64,000 nucleotides of DNA from Lachnospiraceae bacterium (GTDB taxonomy: Bacteria > Bacillota > Clostridia > Lachnospirales > Lachnospiraceae). The translations under genes and the position numbers were made by a program. Position 1 is the stretch's first letter; every line of letters starts with the position of its first letter. Below are positions 15,550 through 24,030 of this stretch, piece after piece. The notes below the pieces were generated by a model. The model was not told where the DNA came from. It ran no database searches and saw only the letters and a program-made list of their open reading frames with translations. The DNA lies in contig JAFZLB010000013.1 of the NCBI GenBank assembly GCA_017551665.1, positions 1 through 64,000 on the forward strand, given 5' to 3'.

Positions 15550-17355
15550 TTACTCCGCGACGGCGCGTACCGCCTCCGTCAGCGCGGAAAGCTTTTCGGC
15601 GGAATCGGAAAGCGAGCTTCCCTTCACGCCCATGTAAAACTTGATCTTCGGTTCCGTGCCGGAGGGACGGGCACAGCACCAGGCGTCCTCCGTCAGCTTG
15701 AAGTACAGCACATTCGACGAGGGCAGGCCGGTCTTGCCCTTTTCTCCGCTGGCGGGCACCAGTGTTTCGCCGCTCTTGTAATCACGGAATTCCTCCACCG
15801 TCCAGTCGCCGAAGGTCTTCGGCACGTCGGAGCGCAGGCGATCCATGAGCGCCGCGATTTCCTTCGCGCCCTCCGCGCCCTTCATCGTCAGGGAGAACTG
15901 TCCCTCTTTGTAATAACCGTATTTCTCATACAATTCAATCATGGCATCCCAGCCGCTCTTGCCCTGCGTCTTGTAAAAGGCGGTCAGCTCACAGAGCAGC
16001 ATGACGGCCACGATGGCGTCCTTGTCACGCGCGTGTATGCCGGCCAGGCAGCCGTAGCTTTCTTCCAGACCGAAGACATAGTGATCGGAGCCCGTCGCCT
16101 CAAAGTGCTTGATCTGTTCGCCGATGTACTTAAAGCCGGTCAGCACGTCGATGTAACGCGCGCCGTAATCCGCGGCGATGGGCAGGGCCATGCGCGTCGT
16201 GACGATCGTGGACACAAAGGCCGGATGCTCCGGCAGCTTCCCCGTCGCCTTGCGTTCTTTGAATACATACTCGCCGATCAGCATGCCGCTCATGTTGCCG
16301 GTCAGCTGCTCATAGTTGCCGGTCTTCGTATCCAGAACATATACGCCGAGCCGGTCCGCGTCGGGATCCGTTGCAAGCACGATATCCGCTCCCTGTTCCT
16401 TCGCGTATTTCAGCGCGTACTCGAAGGCCTTGGGATCCTCCGGGTTCGGGTAATCCAGCGTCGTGAACTCCGGATCGGGATCGGCCTGCTCCGGCACGAT
16501 GAACACATTGCTGTACCCGAGCTCCGAAAGCAGCCGCTTCACCGGCTCCAGGCCGCAGCCGTGGAAGGGTGAATACACGATTTTGATCTTGTCCTTCTGC
16601 GCCTCAATCGCTTCCGGATGCAGCATCTGCTCCTTCAGCGCTTCCATATAAGCGTCATCGATGTCCTTGCCGACGCTCTTGTACAGTCCCTTTTCTTCCG
16701 CTTCTTCTTTGGTGATGACCTTCGCGTCCGCGTAATCCGTGATCGCGTTGACACAGCCGATGATGCCGGTGTCGTGCGGCGGCGTCACCTGCGCGCCGTC
16801 CGTCCAGTAGGCCTTATAACCGTTGTACTCCGGCGGGTTATGGGAAGCGGTGATCATCACGCCCGCGACACAGTGCTTCATGCGCATCATAAAGGACAGC
16901 TCCGGCGTCGGACGCAGGCGGTCGGAGACATAGGCGCGGATGCCGTTGGCCGCAAGCACGCGTGCCGTCTCGTCCGCAAACTCCGGAGACATCCTGCGGC
17001 AGTCGTAGGAAATTGCCACCGCCGGTACCAGGGCATGCTCCCCTTCAAAGGCGATGCCGCCGTTTTTGACGATGTAGTCATTCAGCGCGGCAGGGTCATC
17101 GAAGGCCGCCCCGAGTTCCTTTTTGATGTAATCCGCCAGCCCCTGTGTGGCCTTGCGGATCGTGTAAATGTTGAGGCGGTTGGAGCCCGCGCCCAGCACG
17201 CCGCGCAGACCGCCGGTGCCGAATTCCAGGTCCTTGTAGAAACGGTCCGTTACCTCCGCTTCATCCGCCGCGATGCCGCGCAGCTCCTCCTTTGTCTTTT
17301 CGTCAAAGCAGTCCGCCGTCAGCCAGTACTCCAGTTTCTGTTTCGCTTCGCTCAT
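15550..17355 (-). CDS. Phosphoglucomutase/phosphomannomutase (alpha-D-phosphohexomutase)
   Basis: A 601-residue enzyme that converts hexose 6-phosphate and hexose 1-phosphate, feeding nucleotide-sugar synthesis (the RfbA substrate glucose-1-phosphate among others). Marks in order are the phosphoserine loop MITASHNPPEYNGYKAYW (about 140-157), the magnesium loop ATDPDADRLGV (about 310), the sugar-binding EESYG (about 430) and the phosphate-binding RPSGTEPKIKFY near the end. Length and motifs match the large PgcA-type mutases of Firmicutes rather than the shorter GlmM. It overlaps the upstream glycosyltransferase stop by four bases (ATGA), so it is translationally coupled into the polysaccharide operon. 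Confidence 0.93.
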   Translation of the reverse strand: MSEAKQKLEYWLTADCFDEKTKEELRGIAADEAEVTDRFYKDLEFGTGGLRGVLGAGSNRLNIYTIRKATQGLADYIKKELGAAFDDPAALNDYIVKNGGIAFEGEHALVPAVAISYDCRRMSPEFADETARVLAANGIRAYVSDRLRPTPELSFMMRMKHCVAGVMITASHNPPEYNGYKAYWTDGAQVTPPHDTGIIGCVNAITDYADAKVITKEEAEEKGLYKSVGKDIDDAYMEALKEQMLHPEAIEAQKDKIKIVYSPFHGCGLEPVKRLLSELGYSNVFIVPEQADPDPEFTTLDYPNPEDPKAFEYALKYAKEQGADIVLATDPDADRLGVYVLDTKTGNYEQLTGNMSGMLIGEYVFKERKATGKLPEHPAFVSTIVTTRMALPIAADYGARYIDVLTGFKYIGEQIKHFEATGSDHYVFGLEESYGCLAGIHARDKDAIVAVMLLCELTAFYKTQGKSGWDAMIELYEKYGYYKEGQFSLTMKGAEGAKEIAALMDRLRSDVPKTFGDWTVEEFRDYKSGETLVPASGEKGKTGLPSSNVLYFKLTEDAWCCARPSGTEPKIKFYMGVKGSSLSDSAEKLSALTEAVRAVAE

Positions 17356-19361
17356 GTCTGTTCTCCTCCTCTGAGTGAATAATCGGACTTGTCCAGTGTA
17401 AAGTTCGGATTGTAATACGGGTCACCCCGTTCCAGTACCTTCTGCCATTTCACGCGGAAGAGCTCACTCTCCCGCTCATAGCGCTTCGCCTTTTCGCCCG
17501 TGTCGTCGAGGCCGCGGGATTTGGACTCATAATGCGTCAGCACCGCGAAGGGCGTAAAGACATTGAGGTAGCCCGCTTCCCTGAGCCGCAGGCAGAAGTC
17601 CACGTCATTCAGGGAAACCACAAAGGCCTCGTCAAAGCCCTTCATTTCCTCAAAGACCTCGCGCCGCAGCATCATACAGGCACCCGTGACGGCGGACATG
17701 TTCTGCGCGTAGCAGAGCCGCCCCATGTAGCCCAGGTTTTCTTTGGCCATGCCGTAATGGGAATGCCCCGCCGTGCGGTGCGCGCCGAGCCCTAAGATCA
17801 CACCCGCGTGCTGCACGCTGCCGTCGGGGAAGAGCAGCTTTGCGCCGACCGCGCCCACATCCTTTCGCTGCGCGTACATCAGCAGTTCCTCCATCCAGTC
17901 GGCAGAAACCACCTCCGTATCGTTGTTGAGCAAAATCACGTACTCCCCGTCCGTTTTGGCCACGCCGTAGTTGATCAGCGCGGAGAAATTGAAGTCTTCG
18001 TTTCCCGTTTCCTTCGTGTAATCCGCGACGCGGATGCGGTCGCGGAAACGTCCCTTCCGCAGCTTTTCGTAAAAGAGATGCGTCTCCTCCGCGGAGCCGT
18101 TCTCCACAATCGTCACGTCGAAGTTGGCGTAGGTGGAGCGCTGGAAGACGGATTTGAGACAGCGGTACAGCTCCTCCGTGTGATCACGGTTCGGGATGAC
18201 AATCGAAATCTTCGGGTCTCCCCCGATTTCATAGGAAATCCGGAAGATCGTTTCGAAGGCCCGTGTCGACGTGATCTGAAAGTTCCGGAAGCCGTGGCGC
18301 TTTAAGTGATCGCTCACCGCGCCGCGGGCCGCTTCGATCGCGTAGGTTTTTGCCTTGATGCCCGCCGCGGTCGAGCCTTCGTGGGAGCGCCAGTAATAAA
18401 GAATCCGCGGAATGTGCACGATGTGCTTTGCCCGGTCGGTCAGGCGCAGAATCATGTCATGGTCCTGGCTGCCGTCAAAGGCCGGGCGGAAGAGCGCGTC
18501 CCCCTCCGTCAGTGCTTTTTCGAAGACACTGAAATGGCAGATATAATTATTTGCGCGGAGATTGTCCGGCGCGAAGTCCGGCTTGAAGTGCATCGTCAGC
18601 ATGTGATCAATGCTACCGCCGGTGAAGGTGGTCTCGTCGGAATAGAGATAATCCGCGCCCTCCTCCTCAATCCGGTCCGCGTAAAGATAGAGCACCTCCG
18701 GATGCAGGATGTCGTCATGGTCCAAAAGCCCGATGTAATTGCCCGTCGCAAGCTTCAGGCAGGCGTTGGTGTTGCCGGAAATGCCTTCGTTCTTTTCCAG
18801 ATGTTCATAGACGATGCGGCCCTCCGGGAAGCTCTCTTTGTCCTTCTCCGCGTATTCCTTCACGACGCGCCCCACATAGGCGTGCGCTTCGTCGGAGGCG
18901 TCCGCGAGACAGAGCTGCCAGGACGTATAGGTCTGGGCCAGCACCGATTCGATCATATCACGCAGGAATTTCTCCGGCGTGTTGTACAGCGGGGTCAGGA
19001 TGCTGAAGCGGATGTCCTTTGCAAACACGCGGGCCGTCTGGGCTTCTCTTGTCTTCGCGTCCGGGAAGGAGCCCGTGCCGAGGCGGGCGCGGGAAAGATG
19101 CTCCACGCGCTTGCTCTTCAGCTTCCGTATCACGCCGCGGGGACTGCCCTGCCGCTTCACGCGTTCCAGCGTATGCGCGCTTTTCCGGTACAACGCGCGC
19201 ACCGGCAGTGCCAGCTTCCAGAGAGGGTTGGACTTGATGCGCTTCACCTTTCCGCGCAGATCGTCATTCTCTTCCTCCAGCAACGCGACGCGCTCCGCCA
19301 GCCGCATGGCCCGCAGATGCTCTCTCTCATAGCTTTCCGAAAGTTTCTTTTCATCCGTCAT
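17352..19361 (-). CDS. Tandem two-domain family 2 glycosyltransferase
   Basis: The 669-residue protein starts with a short coiled coil (about 5-45, RLAERVALLEEENDDLRGK) and then carries two family 2 domains. The first (about 115-360) has RFSILTPLYNTPEKFL and GLLDHDDILHPE. The second (about 385-640) has ISIVIPNRDHTEELYRCL, NNDTEVVSADWMEELL and the ED-type motif VSLNDVDFCLRLREAG. Such bifunctional enzymes often alternate two linkages while polymerising a chain. It overlaps the upstream gene by 11 bases and the mutase gene by four. The coiled coil may mediate assembly. The sugars are unknown. The best guess, from the neighbouring rfb genes, is a deoxyhexose-containing backbone. Confidence 0.88.
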   Translation of the reverse strand: MTDEKKLSESYEREHLRAMRLAERVALLEEENDDLRGKVKRIKSNPLWKLALPVRALYRKSAHTLERVKRQGSPRGVIRKLKSKRVEHLSRARLGTGSFPDAKTREAQTARVFAKDIRFSILTPLYNTPEKFLRDMIESVLAQTYTSWQLCLADASDEAHAYVGRVVKEYAEKDKESFPEGRIVYEHLEKNEGISGNTNACLKLATGNYIGLLDHDDILHPEVLYLYADRIEEEGADYLYSDETTFTGGSIDHMLTMHFKPDFAPDNLRANNYICHFSVFEKALTEGDALFRPAFDGSQDHDMILRLTDRAKHIVHIPRILYYWRSHEGSTAAGIKAKTYAIEAARGAVSDHLKRHGFRNFQITSTRAFETIFRISYEIGGDPKISIVIPNRDHTEELYRCLKSVFQRSTYANFDVTIVENGSAEETHLFYEKLRKGRFRDRIRVADYTKETGNEDFNFSALINYGVAKTDGEYVILLNNDTEVVSADWMEELLMYAQRKDVGAVGAKLLFPDGSVQHAGVILGLGAHRTAGHSHYGMAKENLGYMGRLCYAQNMSAVTGACMMLRREVFEEMKGFDEAFVVSLNDVDFCLRLREAGYLNVFTPFAVLTHYESKSRGLDDTGEKAKRYERESELFRVKWQKVLERGDPYYNPNFTLDKSDYSLRGGEQT

Positions 19362-20880
19362 TTACGTACAGCACCGTCTTTCCCCATTGATACAGTTTCT
19401 GCCGCGAATACCGTCTGCAGGCCAATACCCCGATCCGGTACAGCCCGTCCTTCAAAACGCCCCGGGGGATCAGAATATGAAAGCCCGTCATGGCGCAATT
19501 TGTCTGGTCCGGAATGCGTTCCTCAATGTCCGGACGGAACACATCCTCCGTGTCAAAGCAGAGTACCTCTCCCTTCGGCGTCACCGCGCCGTCATCCGCC
19601 ACAAAGATTTTCTGCAGCATGACCTGCCTGCGGTACAGCGCGTTGTCCGCGCCGATGACAAAGCTGTAACCGCGGACATAATAATCCGTCAGGCTGTCCG
19701 GATTGGTTAACGCTTCCACTTCCGCTCTGGTCAGCGCCAGCATCAGCCGGTTGGCGTACTCCACGCCGACAAAATGTGCCGCGTCCTCCGCGGCATCCGC
19801 CGGCAATGCCTTCCCTGCGGCCACCGGCGTCAGGACCGGTGCGCCCTCCTCCCTTGCGGAGGACTCCGCGAGCAGATCCGCTTCCTTCAGCAGAACGTCC
19901 CTGCGGTAAGGATCCACGCCGATCAGTCCCCGGTGCGCTTCCATCAGAATCCGGAACTCTCTTGTCAGGCGCATCGTCTTGCGGATGTCCTGCGTGTCAT
20001 CGCCGCGGGAAAAGGATTCGTGATGCGTCAGCGCAATCCGGTTCAGACAGACATTCCGGTATCCCTTTTCAAACAGCGTGTAGCATAAATCCACGTCATT
20101 GAAGGCCACCGGCAGTTCTTCCCGGAATCCGCCGATCTCCGTAAACAGTGCTTTCCGCAGCATCAGGCAGGCACCCGTCACGGCGATGACTTCCACGTTC
20201 TTGCGATGAAAGTCGTCCGCCCGCGTCTCTTTGTCCGGCATGCCGTTCAGCACATGCACCGGACCGATGCGCATGTTGACGATACCGCAGTGCTGAATCC
20301 TTTGCTCCTCGCCGGGATACAGCAGCTTCGCACCGACCGCGCCCGTTCCTTCCGTCAGCGCATAGGCCGCCATTTCCGAAAGCCAGCCCGCGGACAGCGC
20401 TTCCACGTCATCGTTCAAAAACAGGAGCAGCGCACCTTTCGCTTCCGCCGCGCCCCGGTTGCACATCCTGCTGAAGGAGAAGTCCTCCTCCCGGTACAGG
20501 TAACGGCAGGGGATGCCGCCCTGTTTTGTGGCTTCCAAAATATCGTTAATTTTTGAACGGTTTTCCGTGTCGCTCCCGTTGTCGACCAGAATCACTTCCG
20601 GAGAAATCCGCTCTGCTTCCGGCTGCAGGGTCCGGCAGAGCGAATCCAGGCAACGCGACAGCATGTCCGGGTTATCCCGGGAGGGGATGATGATGCTGAC
20701 CGTGCAGGGAAAATCCTCCGCGGCCGGGGCAGACAGCGCCGTCACAACCGCCGCTCCCTGCGTCTCTTCCCCTTCTTTTCCGGCATCCGCTGTCTTCATC
20801 CGATTGCGCAAAGACTGCACACGGGCCTCGTAGCGCGCGCGCAGTCTGTGATACAGCCATTGCCTTACGTCAGGTTTCAT
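19351..20880 (-). CDS. GT-A family 2 glycosyltransferase with C-terminal extension
   Basis: A 509-residue enzyme. The family 2 domain covers about 58-310: CTVSIIIPSRDNPDML, VILVDNGSDTENRSK, FSFSRMCNRGAAEAKG, LLFLNDDVEALS and FNDVDLCYTLFEKGYRN. From about 380 onward an extra domain (HFVGVEYANRLMLAL to the end) reads like a beta-rich module with repeated aromatic residues, close in flavour to the post-kinase region of the methyltransferase gene upstream. It begins six bases after that gene. No membrane segment is seen. The extra domain may bind the growing chain; that is inference. Confidence 0.83.
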   Translation of the reverse strand: MKPDVRQWLYHRLRARYEARVQSLRNRMKTADAGKEGEETQGAAVVTALSAPAAEDFPCTVSIIIPSRDNPDMLSRCLDSLCRTLQPEAERISPEVILVDNGSDTENRSKINDILEATKQGGIPCRYLYREEDFSFSRMCNRGAAEAKGALLLFLNDDVEALSAGWLSEMAAYALTEGTGAVGAKLLYPGEEQRIQHCGIVNMRIGPVHVLNGMPDKETRADDFHRKNVEVIAVTGACLMLRKALFTEIGGFREELPVAFNDVDLCYTLFEKGYRNVCLNRIALTHHESFSRGDDTQDIRKTMRLTREFRILMEAHRGLIGVDPYRRDVLLKEADLLAESSAREEGAPVLTPVAAGKALPADAAEDAAHFVGVEYANRLMLALTRAEVEALTNPDSLTDYYVRGYSFVIGADNALYRRQVMLQKIFVADDGAVTPKGEVLCFDTEDVFRPDIEERIPDQTNCAMTGFHILIPRGVLKDGLYRIGVLACRRYSRQKLYQWGKTVLYVNDG

Positions 20881-20886
20881 CCCCGT

Positions 20887-23829
20887 TCAATGACGCTTTT
20901 TCCGGATCCGGCCAAAGAGACCGTATTCCTCGTCATCGCTGAAGTCGTCGTCATCCAGATCCTCGAAGACATCAAAGCTGTCATCGTCATCGTATTCGAA
21001 ATCACCGTCGTCTTCGTCATAGGCATCATCGTCATACTCGTCTTCGGCGTCCCTGCCGATTTCCTCATACAGGCGGCGCACCGGCGGTTTGCGTCTGCGC
21101 GGTGCCTCGCCGTATTCGTATTCCTCCTCGTAACGGCTGCGCCGGCGACCCTTGCCGCGGTCCTCTCCGTAGCGGTCGCGATCATCCTCATAGCGGTCGC
21201 GCTCGTCCTCATAGCGGTCACGATCATCTTCATAACGGTCACGCTCGTCCTCGTAGCGGTCACGTTCGTCCTCATAACGGCCGCGGTAGCGCTTGTTCCG
21301 CGACGGCGCGCGCTCGTCCTCATAGCGGCCGGAGCCCGGCATTTCTCCGCGGACGCGGCGTCTGCTTTCCTCATAGACATCATGGAAGCGTCTTCCGCCC
21401 CGTTCGTCCTCTTCCGTTTCCTCTTCCCCGGCGCGGCGCATCCGTTCCTCACGTTCCTCCGCGTAGGTTCTGCTGCGGAAGACCTGCGGTTCCGGCACCC
21501 TGCGCTCCCGGCGATCCGTCTCACGCGGCGCGTCCTCTTCCCGCTCTTCCTTCTCCTCTGTTTCCTGCGCGTCCTTTTCCTCTTCCGCGTCCTTTGCTTC
21601 CGCCGTATCTTTTTCCTCTTCCTTCTTTTCTTCGGACGCGTCCGCTTCGCCGGCACGGATGATCTTCAGGGGCGGCGCGTCAAAGGCAGGCAGGGATTCC
21701 GAGGGCTTCTGCAACGCAAAGGGCTGCACCTCCGGCTGTTCCTCGGGTTCCGGCTCCGGTTCCGCCGCTTCCGCCTCCGGCGTTTCCACCTGATAGCGGA
21801 AGAGATTCTCCGAAAGCTCTAAGGGAATCGGGACACAGCTCAGCTCCACGCGCAGCCGGTTGCTGCGGCCGATCACCGTTTCCGTTGCCGCCGGCGTGAA
21901 GGTGATGTTCGGGTCCGCCGTGTGGAAGACCAGCGCGTCATCGGAAAGCCAGGCGCCGTTCGGCTGAAGCGAGAGCAGCTTCTCGTCATCATTGTACGGT
22001 CTTTCGTTCCATTCTATACGTTTTAACGTTACTATGCAGGGCGTGTCCGCGGGGTCCAGACGCACGGCCTTCATCCCGCCCTCCATGGGAATTTCCAGTG
22101 TGACGCTCTGGTGCTCGTCATAATGCGCCTCCGGGAAATAGCTGTTTTCCTCCGAAAAGCCCGTGCCGCGGTCCATATAAATCTGAATCCGCGTCAGCTC
22201 TCTTGTGTCTCCGGTCAGACGCGACGGCCGGTGTGCCTCATGGCCCAACAGCTTCCAGATTTCCACCAGGGACAGATGGCCGCCGGTGACATATTTCTGG
22301 AACGAGGCCTCGCCCAAAATCAGCTGCTCCACCTGCTCCGCGGAGAGTCCCAGCGCGGCGTAATAGCGGTTGACATCAATGGCCTCCCGCTTCTTGTCCT
22401 CCAACACATAGCAGTACAGCGCGCGGAAGGCGATCTCCCTTGTGGAAATCCGCTTGCCGTAGGTCCACTCGTAATCAATCACGGTCCAGACCGGTCCGTT
22501 CACAAGGATGTTGGAGAAAATCAGGTCAAAGTCCGCGACCGGATAATCTTCTTTGTACGCAATCCTCCGCACGTATTCCTGGAAGAGCGCGTTGAAGGCC
22601 GCCATGTCGCCCTTGGCCAGACAGTCGTCCAGAAGCGAAGCCAGCGTCACGCCGGTGACAAAGGAGAAGATCGCGGCGTCCGAGGTCTGGTCCAGCTGGC
22701 AGTCGTTGATGGCGATATCGCCGCCGCGGTAACGGTCCGTCAGCGCCTGGTACGCGTCCGACATGGAACGGATGTGATCCCGCGCGGCGTAGGTCATCGG
22801 ATGCTTGTGAATCTGCAACCGTCCGAGACGGTCCAGCACAATGTCCGTGCGGATCTGGAATTCCTCCGCCCGGTCATTGGAAAACTTGGAATATATCACC
22901 GGAATGGGCGGGCCGATGATCACCTCAAAGGAGTTGGCAAACTCCGGATAGGTGCGGTCCGCGATCATGGATTCCAGGGCGTATTTTTCATTAAAGAGCA
23001 GCAGACGCTCCGCGTCGAAGTTCCGGACATTGTCCGCGAATTCTCCGGGCCGCGGCAGGTACTGATCCGAGTGCAGCATCTGCGTGAACTTGTAATCCGG
23101 ATACGGATAATAGAAATGATATTCCTGAATGCCGGCGTTGCGCATCAGGCGGACGAGCGCGGGTTTGGAAAAAGTCCTTGCGGGATCCCCGGGCGCGTAT
23201 CCCTCGACCCCCGCAAAATATCTGCCCGCGTGATCTTCCCTGCAGCCCGCCAGATACTTCATGCCCAGGCGGTTTTCGATGGCGATGACAATGCGCCCGC
23301 CGGGGGCCAGATGACGCTGCAACAGATACAGGAAGGTTTCGAAGGGATGCTCTCCCCCGATATAACTCGCGCCGTACTCAAAGACGCCGATGAGGAAAAT
23401 GTAATCAAAGCTGCGATCCAGGTCCGGCTCAATGTCCTTGAAATTGCCGACGTGAATCGTGATGCCTTCGCGGTCCCGGTTGCGGTAGGCATTGATCAGA
23501 CTGCGCTTTTTCGAAAGCTCCACGCAGGTCAGCTGTGCGCCGCGCTGGCTTAAGGTCGCGGTGACCGCACCGCAGCCGCTGCCCACCTCCAGAATTTTTG
23601 CGCCCCGCGGAATCGGGATCCAGTCCACGATATTGCCGCGCAGGGCGGAGAGGTGATAAAACACCGGCCAGGACGGCCGCTGCTCAATGATGGAAGGAAA
23701 CTCCGACGGATGATGGTTCATCACGATCGTCAGCAGTTCGTCCTCCACCGCGCCGTCGCTGTACAGATCCGCCCCCGTGTAGTGGCGGTAGTTCATGGCG
23801 ACTTTTCCGATCATCTCTGTCTGTAACAT
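20887..23829 (-). CDS. Methyltransferase/kinase-like protein with heptad-repeat tail (WbdD-like)
   Basis: A 980-residue modular protein. Residues of about 60-260 are a class I SAM methyltransferase (KILEVGSGCGAVTA with motif I at 81-87, then FDYIFLIGVFEYG). About 300-500 look like a protein-kinase or APH-like fold, with DFDLIFSNILVNG near 432-444 and VIDYEW near 447-452 in the positions of the catalytic loop and the metal-binding motif. About 560-690 is beta-rich. The tail is Glu/Arg-rich: six heptads of RYEDERD type (851-892), a strongly acidic stretch, and a basic RIRKKRH end. AAGGAG precedes the ATG. Domain order, and the place beside wzt/wzm, match WbdD, which methylates and phosphorylates O-antigen ends and sets chain length through a coiled coil. 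That function here is inference. Confidence 0.75.
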   Translation of the reverse strand: MLQTEMIGKVAMNYRHYTGADLYSDGAVEDELLTIVMNHHPSEFPSIIEQRPSWPVFYHLSALRGNIVDWIPIPRGAKILEVGSGCGAVTATLSQRGAQLTCVELSKKRSLINAYRNRDREGITIHVGNFKDIEPDLDRSFDYIFLIGVFEYGASYIGGEHPFETFLYLLQRHLAPGGRIVIAIENRLGMKYLAGCREDHAGRYFAGVEGYAPGDPARTFSKPALVRLMRNAGIQEYHFYYPYPDYKFTQMLHSDQYLPRPGEFADNVRNFDAERLLLFNEKYALESMIADRTYPEFANSFEVIIGPPIPVIYSKFSNDRAEEFQIRTDIVLDRLGRLQIHKHPMTYAARDHIRSMSDAYQALTDRYRGGDIAINDCQLDQTSDAAIFSFVTGVTLASLLDDCLAKGDMAAFNALFQEYVRRIAYKEDYPVADFDLIFSNILVNGPVWTVIDYEWTYGKRISTREIAFRALYCYVLEDKKREAIDVNRYYAALGLSAEQVEQLILGEASFQKYVTGGHLSLVEIWKLLGHEAHRPSRLTGDTRELTRIQIYMDRGTGFSEENSYFPEAHYDEHQSVTLEIPMEGGMKAVRLDPADTPCIVTLKRIEWNERPYNDDEKLLSLQPNGAWLSDDALVFHTADPNITFTPAATETVIGRSNRLRVELSCVPIPLELSENLFRYQVETPEAEAAEPEPEPEEQPEVQPFALQKPSESLPAFDAPPLKIIRAGEADASEEKKEEEKDTAEAKDAEEEKDAQETEEKEEREEDAPRETDRRERRVPEPQVFRSRTYAEEREERMRRAGEEETEEDERGGRRFHDVYEESRRRVRGEMPGSGRYEDERAPSRNKRYRGRYEDERDRYEDERDRYEDDRDRYEDERDRYEDDRDRYGEDRGKGRRRSRYEEEYEYGEAPRRRKPPVRRLYEEIGRDAEDEYDDDAYDEDDGDFEYDDDDSFDVFEDLDDDDFSDDEEYGLFGRIRKKRH
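21154..21279 (-). repeat. Six 21-bp in-frame tandem repeats (heptads)
   Basis: Each 21-base unit encodes seven residues: RYEDERD, RYEDERD, RYEDDRD, RYEDERD, RYEDDRD, RYGEDRG. The units differ mainly at third positions (Arg CGC or CGT, Glu GAG or GAA, Tyr TAC or TAT) and one Glu/Asp swap, and the last is degenerate. The copy number could change by slippage. It lies inside the coding frame of the methyltransferase/kinase-like gene. Confidence 0.95.
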
Positions 23830-23846
23830 GCTGCCTGCTCCTTATT

Positions 23847-24030
23847 GCGGAGAATTCTCCGCCGCATCTGTATTACTCCGGCCACTAAATCCCGACATGC
23901 TTGCTTGTCTGAATGCCGACCTGCTGCGTTGTCATCAGTCGCCGATGGACGCCCATCGGCTTCTTCTTCCGCCTTGCATGTCGACATTCATTCTTCGCAA
24001 TCATTGTCGGCATTCAGTGGTCGGAGTAAT
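23847..24030. repeat. Nested inverted repeats between wzt and methyltransferase gene
   Basis: Four pairings are visible. A 25-base arm at 23872-23896 matches the reverse complement of 24006-24030 at 22 of 25 bases. CGACATGC at 23893-23900 pairs with GCATGTCG at 23976-23983. A perfect 8-bp hairpin lies at 23941-23960 (GCCGATGG, ACGC, CCATCGGC). A 16-base palindrome (GCGGAGAATTCTCCGC) lies at 23847-23862, just before the ribosome site of the downstream gene. GAATGCCGAC at 23911-23920 can also pair with 24006-24015, giving alternative folds. The right outer arm encodes the last residues of Wzt. Confidence 0.8.

Noticed and set aside
21154..21279. CRISPR array
   Set aside because: The repeats are adjacent, without spacers, and in frame with a coding gene.
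20848..21822. A plus-strand 324-residue hydrophobic reading frame opposite the heptad repeats
   Set aside because: It is the complement of an acidic/basic repeat, its hydrophobic Ile/Val runs arise from GAC/GAG complements, and it has no ribosome site or homology.
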